From positions 186,001-250,000 of the forward strand of contig JAEQBH010004429.1 in NCBI GenBank assembly GCA_016808115.1: a stretch of 64,000 nt of DNA. Direction: 5' to 3'. Origin of the DNA: Tetrastigma voinierianum (Eukaryota; Streptophyta; Magnoliopsida; Vitales; Vitaceae). Both the position numbers and the translations under genes were made by a program. This document shows positions 22,810 through 34,344 of the stretch, in pieces. Position 1 is the stretch's first letter. Each line of letters starts with the position of its first letter. The notes beneath the pieces are model-generated. The model ran no database searches. It was given only the letters and a program-made list of their open reading frames with translations, and had not been told where the DNA came from.

Positions 22810-24853
22810 TGATGGAGGCAGCGTGGAGATCGAGGATTGAGGGTCAAGGGTGGGTGGGAAATCTTTGGAGATATGATATGAGATCTCTATAGCATGGATG
22901 TAATTGTAGGCTGTAAGAGAGGGCGAAATGAACATATATTGCGTTGTTTCCTCACAAGTCCACCGTTTTTAGGCGGAACGTAATACTAAGCCAATAGGGG
23001 CCCCTCTGGTCCCACCACTGCTAATACAATTATTATTATTATTATTATTATTCTTAGATTTAATTTCTGGAATTATTAAAAAAAAACACTTAACCTTTTT
23101 ATTTTCCATTCTGACCTGGACTGGACACACTCAATTCAATGGTTTTTCCCTTCCTCTCCAACCTTTAAAACTACAAATTTATTTATTCTATTCATTTTGC
23201 TGTTTTTTGACCGTTTGGTTTTAAGCACGTAGGATTCAGCCCATAGGTACAGATATTTGTAAAAAAAAAAAAAAAAAAAAGTTTATCATGATAGTAGAAG
23301 GGGCTTTCCCACGATATTCCTCTTTTTGTTTTTTAATTATTTATAATAAAAACTGAAATTTCATTGATTAAAAGATGATATATTTATATATAAATATAAA
23401 AATCAAATTACTAAAAATATTAAAGCATGATATAACATTTAAGTTAATATGAATAAAAACCAATCAAGACTTCTGTGGCTTGATAATTAATATATATAAA
23501 ATCTGCAAAGATTCAAGCACGATAAAATATCTGGAGTAGTGATAGTTTTAATAAAACACACATTTTGATCGAGCGATATCTGTCCCAAATCATTTAAGTA
23601 AAAACCAATAATGAGTGAAACAGTATATGTCGCCTTAATAAGTCGGTATGTGAGCAACGTAAATCGAATTGATAAAATATTAAATAATGACATGTATTGA
23701 ATTAATAATAAACAAATTATTTAAAAACTACGCGAAAATTAATCGTAATATCATAGAATCGCAAGGATTTCCAGTATGACGAATAATCTTGTGAGTAGGG
23801 ATTCGATGTGATTTGTTTGATGTGATTGTGTGTGATTCTGTATGGCCGATAAGCAACCGCGTAATAATATAGTCAACCAGCAACATTAAGAAAATAAAAA
23901 AAATTCAAATAAAAACTTATATCGGATATAAAAAACGACTTTATTAAAAAAGAAAACTCAAATTTGAATAAGCAAAACAATGGAATAAGGATTTTAGATC
24001 GAAATGCTAAAAAACCTGTCAGTACTAAAAAGGATGAAAAACAAGTAAAACTCTCATATTTATAATGAAATTTTTTCTTCTATTTATAATTTTTTTCTCA
24101 TGAGGATTTTCACATAAAAATTATAATTTTTGGATTCTATTATTGTGTCATTGATTTAACAAATTTTTTTTTTTTTTAGAAACGATGATACCTGGCTCAC
24201 ACGATAACACACGTAACGTTTTTTAAAATTTAGGGCATAAAAAGGGAAGTGTCCGGTCCCGGTTCAGTTTACTAGTTACTACAGCTGTCAAAAAAAAAAA
24301 AAAAAATCATTTTCTAAGAAGGTTGAAAATTTAGAATAAGTGAATAACGCTATGGAAATGTTGAAAAGTCTCAGTGTATTGGAGAATAACGCTATGGGAA
24401 TGTTGCTCTCAGGTGCAATTTAGGAATTATTCGGAGGGAACCTAAAGGGGAGAGTCAGGTTGCTTAGTGATTAAGGAAGCAAGGCCCAAATCCAACAACA
24501 TACTGATCACAGTCTGATCACAGTCACATATGGTATGAATGTATGATATATGATTTGTTTTGCTTACCACCATACATCATACATCATACATCATACATCC
24601 CATCCCTATCCATAGAAAATTATTTGTAACAAGCACCCTATACACGTTTCAAAGTTTGAGACATGAAAAAAGCAGGATTGCTGGACAAATTATCAAATCT
24701 TTTGTAGAAACAAAAGTAGATGGTGTGTCATATTTCATTTTCAAAATTTGAAGATCAGTATTCTATTTCTAAGGTCCGTCATCCCTCAACAACCGTGAAA
24801 ATCACCCTTCATCATCTAGTCCCAGAATTATTTAATAAGTTCCTTTTTTTTAT
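22810..24853. other. Intergenic
   Basis: No coding or RNA gene is recognised. 22810-22935 is the likely PRA1 leader. A (TTA)n tract lies at about 23030-23053 and an A run at 23261-23280. A 22-bp phrase (GAATAACGCTATGGAAATGT) is duplicated at about 24341 and 24383, and a CATACAT-type short repeat lies at 24570-24600. Confidence 0.55.
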
Positions 24854-24932
24854 TTCCCTCACTGGGTATCAAACCCCTGCTACATAATACGCTCTAACCA
24901 ACTGAACTGCACATCATTAGCCCGCATCGGCT
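24854..24932 (-). repeat. tRNA-derived SINE head or tRNA relic
   Basis: On the minus strand the sequence contains GTTCAGTTGGTTAGAGCG, a near-perfect tRNA D-arm/A-box (24892-24909), then GGTTTGATACC, a T-arm/B-box-like block (24865-24875). Only about 17 bases separate them, fewer than in a functional tRNA, so the anticodon arm is reduced. This is a tRNA-derived promoter remnant rather than a working tRNA gene. No clear SINE body or A tail was delimited. Confidence 0.6.
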
Positions 24933-25337
24933 AAAATTTGATGTCAAAAGTAATTTATTTTTTATAAAAAATTTACATTAGTAATCTTTTTTTTTTAAAT
25001 TAATCATTAAACTAGTCTTTTCACCGAAGAAGGTTTTAAAATTACTTTAAAAACACATTCCCCAATTATAATTTTAAAAAATTAACTTTAAAACCACAAT
25101 CAATGAATAAAATTTTCAAAATAAAAATGAATTACTTTGACACTGATTCATAAGCTAATCTTTTTGGGAAATGAACCTGTGGTATAGAGTACAGATGCAG
25201 CATCTCCAACGAGCTGGGCTTAGAGATAAGAGGCACACGGCCCAGCTGATTCACTGTGATTACAAATCCCAAATCCCAGACTTCATCCCTCTCAGGCTGC
25301 AATTTTTTATAGGTAATATTTTATTTGATTCAGCTAT

Positions 25338-25488
25338 GAAAAGCTCATTATCATATAAGAACGAAAAGATGATTTTATTTATTTTTGAGATCTATGTTTT
25401 TTCAGACATAATTTTAATCTACACAGATCTCAAAAGATAAAATCATCTAATGGTGAAGATCGTTTTCATATGTTAACGAGCTTTTTTA
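25338..25488. repeat. ~150-bp long-stem inverted repeat (foldback/MITE)
   Basis: The left arm 25338-25397 (GAAAAGCTCATTATCATATA ... GATGATTTTATTTATTTTTG AGATCT) and the reverse complement of the right arm 25428-25488 share AAAGCTC, CATAT, AACGA, GATGATTTTAT, TTTTGAGATCT in the same order. The loop is about 30 bases. Transcription would give an imperfect hairpin of about 60 bp. It lies in the region 3' of the MDL gene (minus strand). Confidence 0.75.
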
Positions 25489-26359
25489 TAAATGTTTCAC
25501 TAGACTTGAACCTGTAACCCTCAAGACCTCACAAATGTTTTTGCCAGCAACATATAGGAACTGCATATGACACACACGTCTACTGCCTGAAAATGTTAAA
25601 TTGAGCAGTTGTACATCACCCAAGCAATAAAAGAGTGAACATTACAAATCCTAGACTTCATCCCCTCCCAGGATGCACCAGTATACTCTCTGAACAAGCA
25701 AAAAACATCCATGCAATATATAAATCTTATTTCTTAGGAAAATGGAATGGATATATACTATTTCCAGGAAAGAAATCTCCAATGCCCTGCGATTTTTGGA
25801 TGCCACTACAAAGTCCTAGTCACAAGTACCCTGAAGCTCAGATGAAAATCACCCAAAAAACGAAAATATCATTTTGGTTTTGAACATTTGATGAATTTAT
25901 ATTCATCACCTAATAACCTTAAACAAGAAACTTCATCCAATATTTTGCATCTGGTCGTTGGCATTTCCCACAATAGGATGTGTTAAAAGCAAAGACTTTA
26001 GCAGCTTGCATGCCAATAACATAAGCTCATTTTAAACCTGCAATCAATAGAAGGACTACCGTTTTTATCATTTGACCAGAATCAATTAACTTAGTTCAGA
26101 AGTACTTTAATTTTACTTGGGAACTAAAAGTTTCGAAAGAAGTTCACAGCTAGTCAGCATTGCCACAAAGCAGGCATACAAGAAGATGATTGATAATTTT
26201 CCACATTTCCTAGCACTTGAAGACAACATGATAGAAGAAGGCACAATGTCCTTCCCTACATGACCAAAGTAGTTATTATACCATATTACCAGAAATATAG
26301 TTCCCCGATGCATAAGATCCAGTTTGGAACAAATTCATGGAGATTAAGCATCACATGAC
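25489..26359. other. Intergenic 3' of MDL
   Basis: No gene is recognised. A phrase near 25643-25675 (ACAAATCCTAGACTTCATCC) echoes one at about 25261-25290 (ACAAATCCCAGACTTCATCC plus a CAAATCC insertion), a diverged direct duplication about 380 bp apart. The part next to 26360 is presumed 3' UTR of MDL. Confidence 0.5.
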
Positions 26360-28899
26360 TTAGAAGGTGGACCCATTCCATCCAAAGTTAGAACCCTGTG
26401 CAAAAGAAGCAGCATCAGTATGGCCTAAGTGGCAGCAATAGCATGAAATGACTCCTAATATAGATACATCTGGACTAAATTCAATTACAAGGATCCTTAA
26501 GAAACTTAAAAGCCAACAAGATTTCTTATAATCATTTTAAACAGTTAAGGTTTGTTTACATGATCTAGTGCTGATGTAAAGCATGCAAACACTGTGCATA
26601 TTCTTGAATTTGATGGGCCTAAACAAACAGGAAGAATGCAATGAGAAAAATGTGTGCATGGCAATGACCCATCTTTATAGTCACCCAAAAGGTTGAGAGG
26701 TAACTTGCCTTGGAGTCATAGAACTTGAGAAGAATCGGACTTTGGCACAGACAGCTTAGTCTCAAGAATTGCAGAAATTGCAGCACTCAGTTCCTTGTTG
26801 GTACTAGGGTTAAGGCCACCAATGGAAACCAACTCACCATAGGCTGCTGGCTGCTCAGTCCCACCAAAAGAAATTGGTACTGAACCCTTCAACACAATCA
26901 TCACATACTGCATATTGACAGAAAACAAATAAAAACTGACAATTGTAATTTTAGAAAATATAATAAACATTGGGCTAACAGCTACACGCACCCCCTTTTA
27001 CTTGTTAAGAAAAATAAGAAAAGAGAAAAAGATAGAGCTAAATACAAACAAAGTTAGTATCCAAACTGATGAATTGTTTTAGGTCTCAGTCTAAACAAAC
27101 ATAATGGTATTTGGTTGCTAGAGAACTAACTTTCAGTTAAAAATTGATACGCAACTGGTCTTTGTATGGAATTGTAAGCTTCCCTCTCATTTCTTTGTCC
27201 AGACGAAAGGAAAAGAACATTCCTCAACAGTGGGACCCTAAACGATACTTACACTATTTCTGATTCACTGTGATTGCCCCTACGAATCAGTTTTACAATG
27301 TCAAGAAATGCCAGAACTAACGATTTATATATATAGTTTTTAATGACTGCCACTTTGATAATCAACGTTATTCAACCCATTTACAGTTAAAAATCTATAC
27401 GTATAATTATTCAATGTAATTTGAAATTCCATTTCCCAAAGAACTCTCAGATGCACCTTTTTCCATTTCAGAATATAAGCCCCTTATGCCCAAATCATAA
27501 AGCAATAAATGTTCTCCACTGTCATGAATCGCAACTTGGGGTCTTTTCAGATGCAAGATTTGAGTTATAGACCACAGACGCCTGTGAAGAAAAGAAGGAG
27601 AAATTAAAAACTTGGGTGAAATTCAAAGGGGTCAATGATGGAACTAAGGCTTGATAAGCCTCTACCAGCATATGCATATCAGAGCACTACAAATATGTGA
27701 AAAGCACTTGTTCAGGACACCCACATCTCTATATTTCTACAACTCAACTGTTTAACATAACCATTGGCCAAATGGGTTGAAAATAGAAGCCAAAAGTATA
27801 TATTGGACAAGCCTGCTAAAAAAATATTTGTATGCATCACCCAGCATGTAAACCATCAAATGACTGGGACAGTACAATGTGGTGAGAAATAAGGGAAACC
27901 AAATGGGAACAAAATTCTCTAAATGAAAGAAAAACAACACACGCTAAAGCTAGCACAATGAGGCTGTTCAATGAGAAATAATACCGTCCTTTCCTCTACT
28001 TGACCGAGACACCAAGTGCATGTATCTGTGTCCAACTTACAACATATGTGAGATGAAATATTAGGTTGATCAGATTCTGAGCCAATGATTCAAAACATAA
28101 CATCTTAGAAGGAGAAACTTCCAAATTCTGAGAACGTGCCATCACTAGATTTCAGTTTTATCATACATTATCGATCTCCTGAGTTTACGCAGGCAGACAT
28201 AGGCAATCTCCATTTATAACCAAAAACTAATTCACTTGAGTTGGGATTGCTCTTCACTAAGAAAACCCAACAAAGCATGTAATATTAAGTTGGATTGTCA
28301 TTAGCACCTACCTTTTCAGCAAATTCCATCCTGCTCTAAAAATAATTACATACAAATCAAGTTATAAAAACTGCATCAAGACTGAAGGCAACAGAAATTT
28401 CTCCCAAGTAAACTACATTAATTAGCTCATCCATCAAGACAATATTAGGCATCGATTAGGTCAAGCGATCGCAGCAACAGAAAACTTCGCAGTCATGCCA
28501 GATAGGTATTATAACATCATAAATTTACAGTCTCGGTTCTGGAGAAAAGATTTTGCAAATAGTTTTTCTGTTTCATGGGTAAGCAAAATTTATATATTCC
28601 GTGTCCCAAAACAGTGAAAAAGATACTGCAATAACCTAGTCATACTCCATTTTCCACCGCTTGAAGCAACCAAAAGACGATAGAAAATAAAAAATAAAAA
28701 AACATGAGATTAAAAACAAGTGAAGCGTGAGATAAGAAAAGAATTGGCAAGAAAGGAAGATAGAGAGGTTACAGTTTCAGGTTTGCTGATGATCTGCAAA
28801 TTTTAAGTAGAGTGTGGCCTCAGAGAGGATGGAAGAAGTGTCTATGCTGTCCAGGCTCACATTAGTCGACAGAACCAGGCAAGTGATCTTCGCTCTCAT
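26360..28899 (-). pseudogene. MDL: MIF/D-dopachrome tautomerase-like (MDL) gene, 3 exons, disrupted
   Basis: Plant MDL proteins (~115 aa) share the MIF tautomerase fold. Exon 1 ends at 28773 (donor GTAACC) and carries CLVLSTNVSLDSIDTSSILS; then the frame breaks around a TTAAAAT stretch before ISKPET. Exon 2 (26709-26907) encodes YVMIVLKGSV, FGGTEQPAAYGELVSIGGLN and LETKLSVPKS; it is 199 nt where 201 are needed for 67 codons, owing to single-base losses near 26739 and 26730. Its donor is GC (AAG then GCAAGT). Exon 3 (26360-26395) encodes GSNFGWNGSTF and TAA. The expected Met-Pro-Cys start reads ATC-ACT-TGC at 28887, so the catalytic N-terminal Pro is absent; the nearest in-frame ATG is at 28899. 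Intron 1 is ~1.87 kb, intron 2 is 313 bp. Family identity is certain; activity is doubtful. Confidence 0.88.
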
Positions 28900-29413
28900 C
28901 GCTCTTGCTCTACTCTGCAAAAACCCTAGTTACTTCTCTTTTCTCTCTCTCCCTCGCCCGGCCACATATAACAGTTTCTTTCGATTGATTTTTTACCAGC
29001 CATCTTAGAAGTTATTTAAGGGGTATATTTAAAAAGACTGGTAAAGTGAGTTTTTTGACAAAATAGGTTTTTCTTTTAAAAAAAAAAAATTATAAATATA
29101 AATAGAAAACGAAAATAAAGCCTGTGTTTGGGCCACGTTAGCACATTATGACATTGAAATTTTTTTTATTAATATTATATTCATTGATTTTGCTATTAAC
29201 TTTTTTTAATGAATTTTAAGTTAATTGTGTAATTACACTATTACTTAAAAAATGTTTTAAACTTATATGAAGCACTTTTTTGGGCATTAGTTTACTTTTC
29301 AAACTATTTTGATAATTTTTTAATTTGTAATAATTTTCTAGGACAAGATTAAGTAAAGAATACCTATATGATAATTGTGACATAAATAATATGATAATAA
29401 TCCATGATATTTT
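28900..29413. promoter_or_regulatory. MDL leader and truncated upstream region
   Basis: On the minus strand, about 65 bp upstream of the ATG at 28899, the sequence TTATATG might serve as a TATA element, followed by a purine-rich GAGGGAGAGAG leader. Beyond 29000 it is AT-rich. The G+C-rich retrotransposon begins at 29414, so at most ~515 bp of native upstream sequence remains next to MDL. Confidence 0.35.
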
Positions 29414-30163
29414 TGAGTGGATAAGGATATAAATGGGTCAAGGCTGCTTCAATCACAAACCCGAGAGAAAGCAATGGGGTCCGTGTCTCGCCTCGCAGTC
29501 CTCCACAAAGAAACAAACAGAGCCCAACTCATTAGGGCCCAAACACATTCGAAAGCACGGCGCCCCACGCCACAAATAACCCATATCCTAGCAGAAGATA
29601 AAATATTCGCAAAAAGATATCATACGTCAGTCACGTATTATAAAGGAAAGAAAAAACGATAGAAAGGCCCAATCGGTTGGACATTCTCCGATAAAGAAGG
29701 AGGATTATTAGAATAAACTCTTTTATTGTCAGTCCATTGGAGTGCAAGAATTTGTATGTGAAACATACCACGATGGGAAGGACTCCTCGTCATCGTCGAT
29801 GGATGAATATCCATTATAAATACAAAGCATTCATGCAAGAAGAATACTTGTGTCTGGTAATCTAAGTGTCTCTTCCTCTCGAAAAGAATCGCTTAGGCAT
29901 CGGGCGGCCACGGGCGAAGCCTCGTGGAAACCCTTCTTCCTTCGGTTCTTCTTGCGAGGAGAGTCTTGCGTCAAGGCACTGCCCAGGCCAGTGGCCACCT
30001 CCTCTGCAGGGCAGACGGCGCACGGCCTGGAACCATCGGAATAAGAGTCCCTCGAATCGAAACCCAGGCAATCAAGCATCCTCCGGTTCATCGATTGCCT
30101 TGATCTTGGTCGGCCAGTGACCCTAAGCTCAAGCCAGTTCCGAGTTGAAAAGGCATCGTGATT
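29414..30163 (+). repeat. 5' LTR of the Tat-like element
   Basis: The LTR begins TGAGTGGATAAGGATA and ends near GCATCGTGA. It aligns along its whole length with 42174-42933: shared blocks include AGAGAGCAATGGGGTC-type, GCAGAAGATAAAATATTC, TTGACATTCTC/TTGGACATTCTC, GGAAGGACTCCTCGTCATCG, GATGAATATCCATTATAAAT and GTTCTTCTTGCG. The LTRs differ by many substitutions and especially indels. Confidence 0.88.
29815..29822 (+). promoter_or_regulatory. LTR TATA box
   Basis: TATAAATA lies in a block that is nearly identical in both LTRs (equivalent position 42580-42586, TATAAAT). Conservation of this block while flanking parts diverge fits the U3 core promoter, making the R region start roughly 30 bp downstream. 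Confidence 0.55.
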
Positions 30164-30185
30164 TAGGCGGAAATGCAGCGGAGCG
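30164..30185 (+). promoter_or_regulatory. Decayed primer-binding site
   Basis: Directly after the 5' LTR the sequence TTTAGGCGGAAATGCAGCGG is reminiscent of the TTTGGCGCC-type primer-binding site of plant gypsy elements but matches only its first part. It would not pair well with a tRNA in its present form. Position rather than sequence supports the call. Confidence 0.4.
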
Positions 30186-30989
30186 GCTATTGCCTACGAA
30201 ACATAGCGATTTACAGTTGCGTGGTATCGGCCCCAGGAACGGCGAGGAAGCAGCGCTAATCCTGCAGGATGCCCGAGACCCGCGGGGAGGGCTCTGAGAT
30301 ATGAGCGCGGGACGGCGAAGCGGTCCCGAGCGACCTGAAGCGAAGTGGGCGGCTCAGCCCTCGTTAAGCGGCGTTTGGTAGAAGATAGAACAGCTTCATG
30401 GGACAATCACGGTACCAGGAAGGCGGCGGACTGCGGGAAGATCGCAGCGTTCTCGATGCGAGGGCGGCCACTGAAGTTGTGGCATTCCCGAATCTTTAGC
30501 GAGGGCGGAATCTGGTCAAGCCGGAGGGCACGACCCATGACTAGCCGGTGGGAAGGCGAGCAGTACCTGAGGAGGGAGCGTGGGCGACGAGGAACCTGAC
30601 ATCTACCAGGACCTGAGGAAGCGGGACCGGGAGCAAAGGTCGGGGACTCCAGTGAGAGCTAAGCCATGTAAAGGAGGTAGTTAAAGGCGCGGACACCATG
30701 GATGGTGCGGCCAAGCAGAATCACCTTTCACCCACGGGGTGCTAAACTACCCGCTCCGGCCAAATTCGGATGCCTCAGAGTAGAGATCGTTAGTAATTTT
30801 TGTCGAATCCGGTGGAATCGTACAATGCTGCGAATCGGATGGAATTCGTGGGTATCGGACCCCGTTCGGTCATGAGCGTCCTTGCGCGCCCAAGGCAGCC
30901 TTATGGCACAGTTGTGAGAATCACCTCTCTTGTGATTTCTCGTTCGGAAGAGATTATCAATCGCGTTCGTCTCCCACTTCGCCAGGCTG

Positions 30990-31640
30990 GGACATCTGAA
31001 TGAGCTATCACGTGAGCATCAGCCCCGGGGAACACGGAGAATCCCCGAAGTCATATGTACAACGGTTTCATCTTAGAGTCCTTGAAGATAGATGTACTGA
31101 CCAAAAGTTCGTCCACACGACCTTCATACGCGGGGTTGGGAGTACGGTCCAAGACGTGTTACCATGCCGCGAAAAAAGAACATAAGCCGCATAGAGGTTT
31201 CGCGGCCCCGAAAAAATACATAAGCGGAGAAGGCCCTCCTGACCGAAAAGGAAAGTTCTTGTTGCATGAATAGCCAGGCGACGGGGCGGGCCCCCGAAGC
31301 GGCGACCGGAGAAAATCTCGGGGCGGCCGGATCGTCTCTAAAGCGAGAAATCTTGGGGCCGCACAGGCCGCCATAACCGGAAAGGCAGCGGCGCTATTAG
31401 CCTCAGCGCCACTCCTTGACGGCCTCGGTGTGCGAGTTACGCATGAAGTGCGAAGCGGCGATTGCAGGTAGCGGCGGATGAAGTAAATCCGTACGGAGAT
31501 AACTCCAGTCTGCGTAGGTTCCACCAGATTTTATGGGCGCTCGCGCGGACAAGCGTATCACGGTTGAAGAGATAAGTATCGATCTGGCGGATATCTCACG
31601 GCGTTCATATCTTCGGGGCGAGCTCAGACGGACCGAACCG
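30990..31640 (+). pseudogene. gag: gag relic of the Tat-like element
   Basis: The piece ESPKSYVQRFHLRVLE at about 31040-31090, followed by a helix-rich stretch and KKYISGEG near 31215, matches the order of the plant retrotransposon gag domain, including its ...AEKYI.. end. A further piece with ISRRSYLRGELRR at about 31580-31630 resembles the gag C-terminal region next to the protease. Frame changes separate the pieces. 30186-30989 holds no recognisable domain and is probably leader plus decayed gag. Confidence 0.65.
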
Positions 31641-31859
31641 GAATCGGGCCCTGACTCGCCGCCTACCTCGTCAGGGCAGCGGCCCGCATCGGCAACCCAC
31701 AGGAAATCCGCGTAATCTCGGATTTCTTGGAGAAAATCTATGATTCGACTCGGAAGGCCAGCCTACGGCGGCGTAAGATCGGCCCGGAGACTTGGGGAGG
31801 TACGGTCGAGTGTCTAAAATCTGCTGTAGTCGACACCACTGTCATTCCTCCTGGGTCCA

Positions 31860-32200
31860 GGACTTGGAAAGTGTCGACACCCCATGACGACCCGCAGTGT
31901 CCAGCGCGATTATTGGCAAATACAGCGGTCCATCGGGTCTGGTAGACAATGGGAACTCGTAGAGCATCATTTTTGCATCGGCCGACAAAATGGAATTGGA
32001 AGAGAAAAGCTAGAACACAGTAACACTCATCTCAGGTTCTCAGGAAAAGGTGTTGCCATTAGAGTCGATCAGTGATCTTAACCTTGGGGGAACCTTGCCC
32101 AGCAACAGCAACCAATGAGTTTCTCATGATGGGCCTTCGTTCGACTATAGCATGTTCTTTGGCCAGACCCTCTGTCACGGTGATAAAGCCGTCCCTCGAC
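31860..32200 (+). pseudogene. Aspartic protease relic of the Tat-like element
   Basis: Pieces STPHDDPQ (about 31877), a decayed active-site segment (GACAATGGGAACTCG near 31946, Asp-Asn-Gly), and GIGREKLEHSNTHLRFSG (about 31993-32045) follow the order of plant gypsy proteases. The frame changes at least twice. There is no intact active product. Confidence 0.7.
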
Positions 32201-32599
32201 ATACCACGCGTTTATTAAATTAGACAATAAGCGGCGTTGGAACGGATTCGGGGAATCGGCCGAAATAACACGAGAATGCTATGCCGCCTCACATGAAACA
32301 AAAGCGATTAGACAATGTGAGCATGGGTAGGAAAGCAGTATGATGACGAGTGTCCCTCGACGAGCCCTCGGAAGAGTTGGAGCCGGTGCGTTGGATGGCG
32401 ACTGGGACATCTTGCTATCTCAATCCCAGTGTGAGGCCTCAAGATCTCTGATTCTAAATAGTCTGGATCATCTCTGCGAAATGATGGTATGGGTGTGTGT
32501 GTTCAGAGTCAGTCACTCTAGTTGAACTGGCCAAATCTACGAATGTGAAATGAAATGATTCGCACGAGGTGAAGCCTTCCTCAAGCGCGCAAGATCCAG

Positions 32600-33050
32600 T
32601 GACGCCTCCTCAAGGGCGAATCGGGACCGGGATACCGGGATGGTGCACGGCCCCGTGTTGTGCTCGTCGAATGAATGCGAATGCGGCTCTGTGATTTCAG
32701 ATATATAAATAACATGCGAAGAGCCGGCCACGGGGATGGAGCCTTGTAGATGCAGCCGGCGAGCCGTGATCCTTGGCTTCATGGATGTTCTCAGTTCTGT
32801 CGGACCATTTGGTGACCGGGAGAAGCGTCATTCATCGACCCTGGGGACTCACATTTATCGGGTAATCTTGGTTGGGCTTAGAATGCGAAATGACCTACGA
32901 GGAGGTTAGTGAGCCGGATGTTTCAAAAGCGAGATGGGGGCTATGATAGGTATACATAGACGACATCTTTGGTAAAATCTGTCTGGTAGGTCTCCCTCGC
33001 TCCGCCTCCTGAGACATTCGGATCTAGGGTTATAACATGAAGGCGAATCC
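32600..33050 (+). pseudogene. Reverse transcriptase relic of the Tat-like element
   Basis: FMDVLSS at about 32776-32800 corresponds to the conserved (L/F)MDAFSG motif, then DREKRHSST and GTHIYRV follow in order. The catalytic box reads V-YIDD at 32950-32964 after a frame change. The N-terminal half of the domain upstream of 32600 is not readable by eye. Stops and frame changes show that it is dead. Confidence 0.75.
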
Positions 33051-33619
33051 GTGAAATGCGCCTTCGAGCGTGTCGTGAGAAAATTCACGAACTACATAGT
33101 CAGCCACGGGGGGTGAAGCAAACGGGATCAGATAAAACATTCTTTGTGGACATGCCATCGGAAATCGGGACAAGGAAACCTAGCAGTGAACGGGATCGCG
33201 ACTCTGGAGTCGATTCGTGTCAGGCCAGTGTGAGTGCTGACCTGGCTAGTCTTGAAAAGCCTTCATTGGGACGGGGGAAATGTGAAGCGTTTGTGACCTT
33301 GAAAACATGCCAGAGCTCGCCACCGTTCTGTAAGCCGGGTAGGAGGAGAAATCGCTTACTTTGTATTTGGCGATGTCAGTTTTATTCGCGCGGTCTCAGT
33401 TAGAGGCGAAGGCAGATCTGAGCGCCCGATCTGCTACTGGTCGAGCCACCGAGGGGCCCAGGAGGTATCAAAATGGAAAAATTAGCCAGCTGCGGTGACC
33501 AGCGGCTCGGAGACCGTCCTTATTTCCGGGCTCACACCATAGAAGTCCCGGGCAGTACCGTGAAAGCGAGGTGTTACATAAACCGGAGGTCTCACGGGAG
33601 GGATTGATAAAATGGGCCA

Positions 33620-33900
33620 TAGAATTTGAGTGAATTCGACATTAGGTACCAAACCAAGCGGCCGTAAAAGGGCAGGATCTGGCCGTTCGTCATGGAGTTC
33701 GCCCGAGTGGGAGCTTGCCGAGCCCACCGGTAAGGGGCGACCTCACGTATGGAAGCTCTCACGTGGATGGGCCTCGGAGTACCTGAGGAAGCCCGGAGGC
33801 GAGGGCTTAATCGACCTCACGAAGAGTAGACATTGGTATCGCTCGAGGTTTGGAGTTCCGCCTCAATAGCGGCGATCTGGCCCAGTAATAAGCGGGCCTC
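33620..33900 (+). pseudogene. RNase H relic of the Tat-like element
   Basis: An LA..FV(M)EFA-type approach sequence near 33670-33710, then WKLS at 33750, then a glycine/serine-rich stretch and FGVPPQ, are placed as in the gypsy RNase H domain that follows RT. The match is weak, shifted by indels, and supported mainly by position between RT and integrase. Confidence 0.5.
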
Positions 33901-34344
33901 GAGCTTCGCTCATTCATTAGAAGTCGATGGTGAAGGTCTGTGACTCAATGGTGGTCGAACTGATTGAAAGACACATCTGAGGCAGGTGAAAAATGAGTGC
34001 AGCCCATCTTCGCAAAGTCGCGATTTATTAAAGTTTGTATCAGTTCGGATCGGTCGTCCCCGAGCGGAGAAGATTCGTCTTGGCCTTTGTGGCGCGGCGG
34101 TATGCGGAAAGACATTGGGAAATCGCGCCGTCGAATACCCTCAGCGAGGCCTCAGTTGACCATACGGCATAATAGTCGCCACAACGGTAGTACCCAGCGG
34201 ATGGACCCTATTTGGGATTACATTATTAGTGAGGAACCTTGCAGTGCTGACCCGGGCATTTAAGATAAAGTGAGATCCTCGGGGTTTACCAATCACCGAG
34301 GAGCCTCTATAACAGGATTCTTCACACCTTCCTAAAATGTATCA

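Noticed and set aside
22283..22847. Separate serine/proline-rich proteins on - at the PRA1 locus
   Set aside because: These are out-of-frame stretches of the single PRA1 sequence created by its frame changes.
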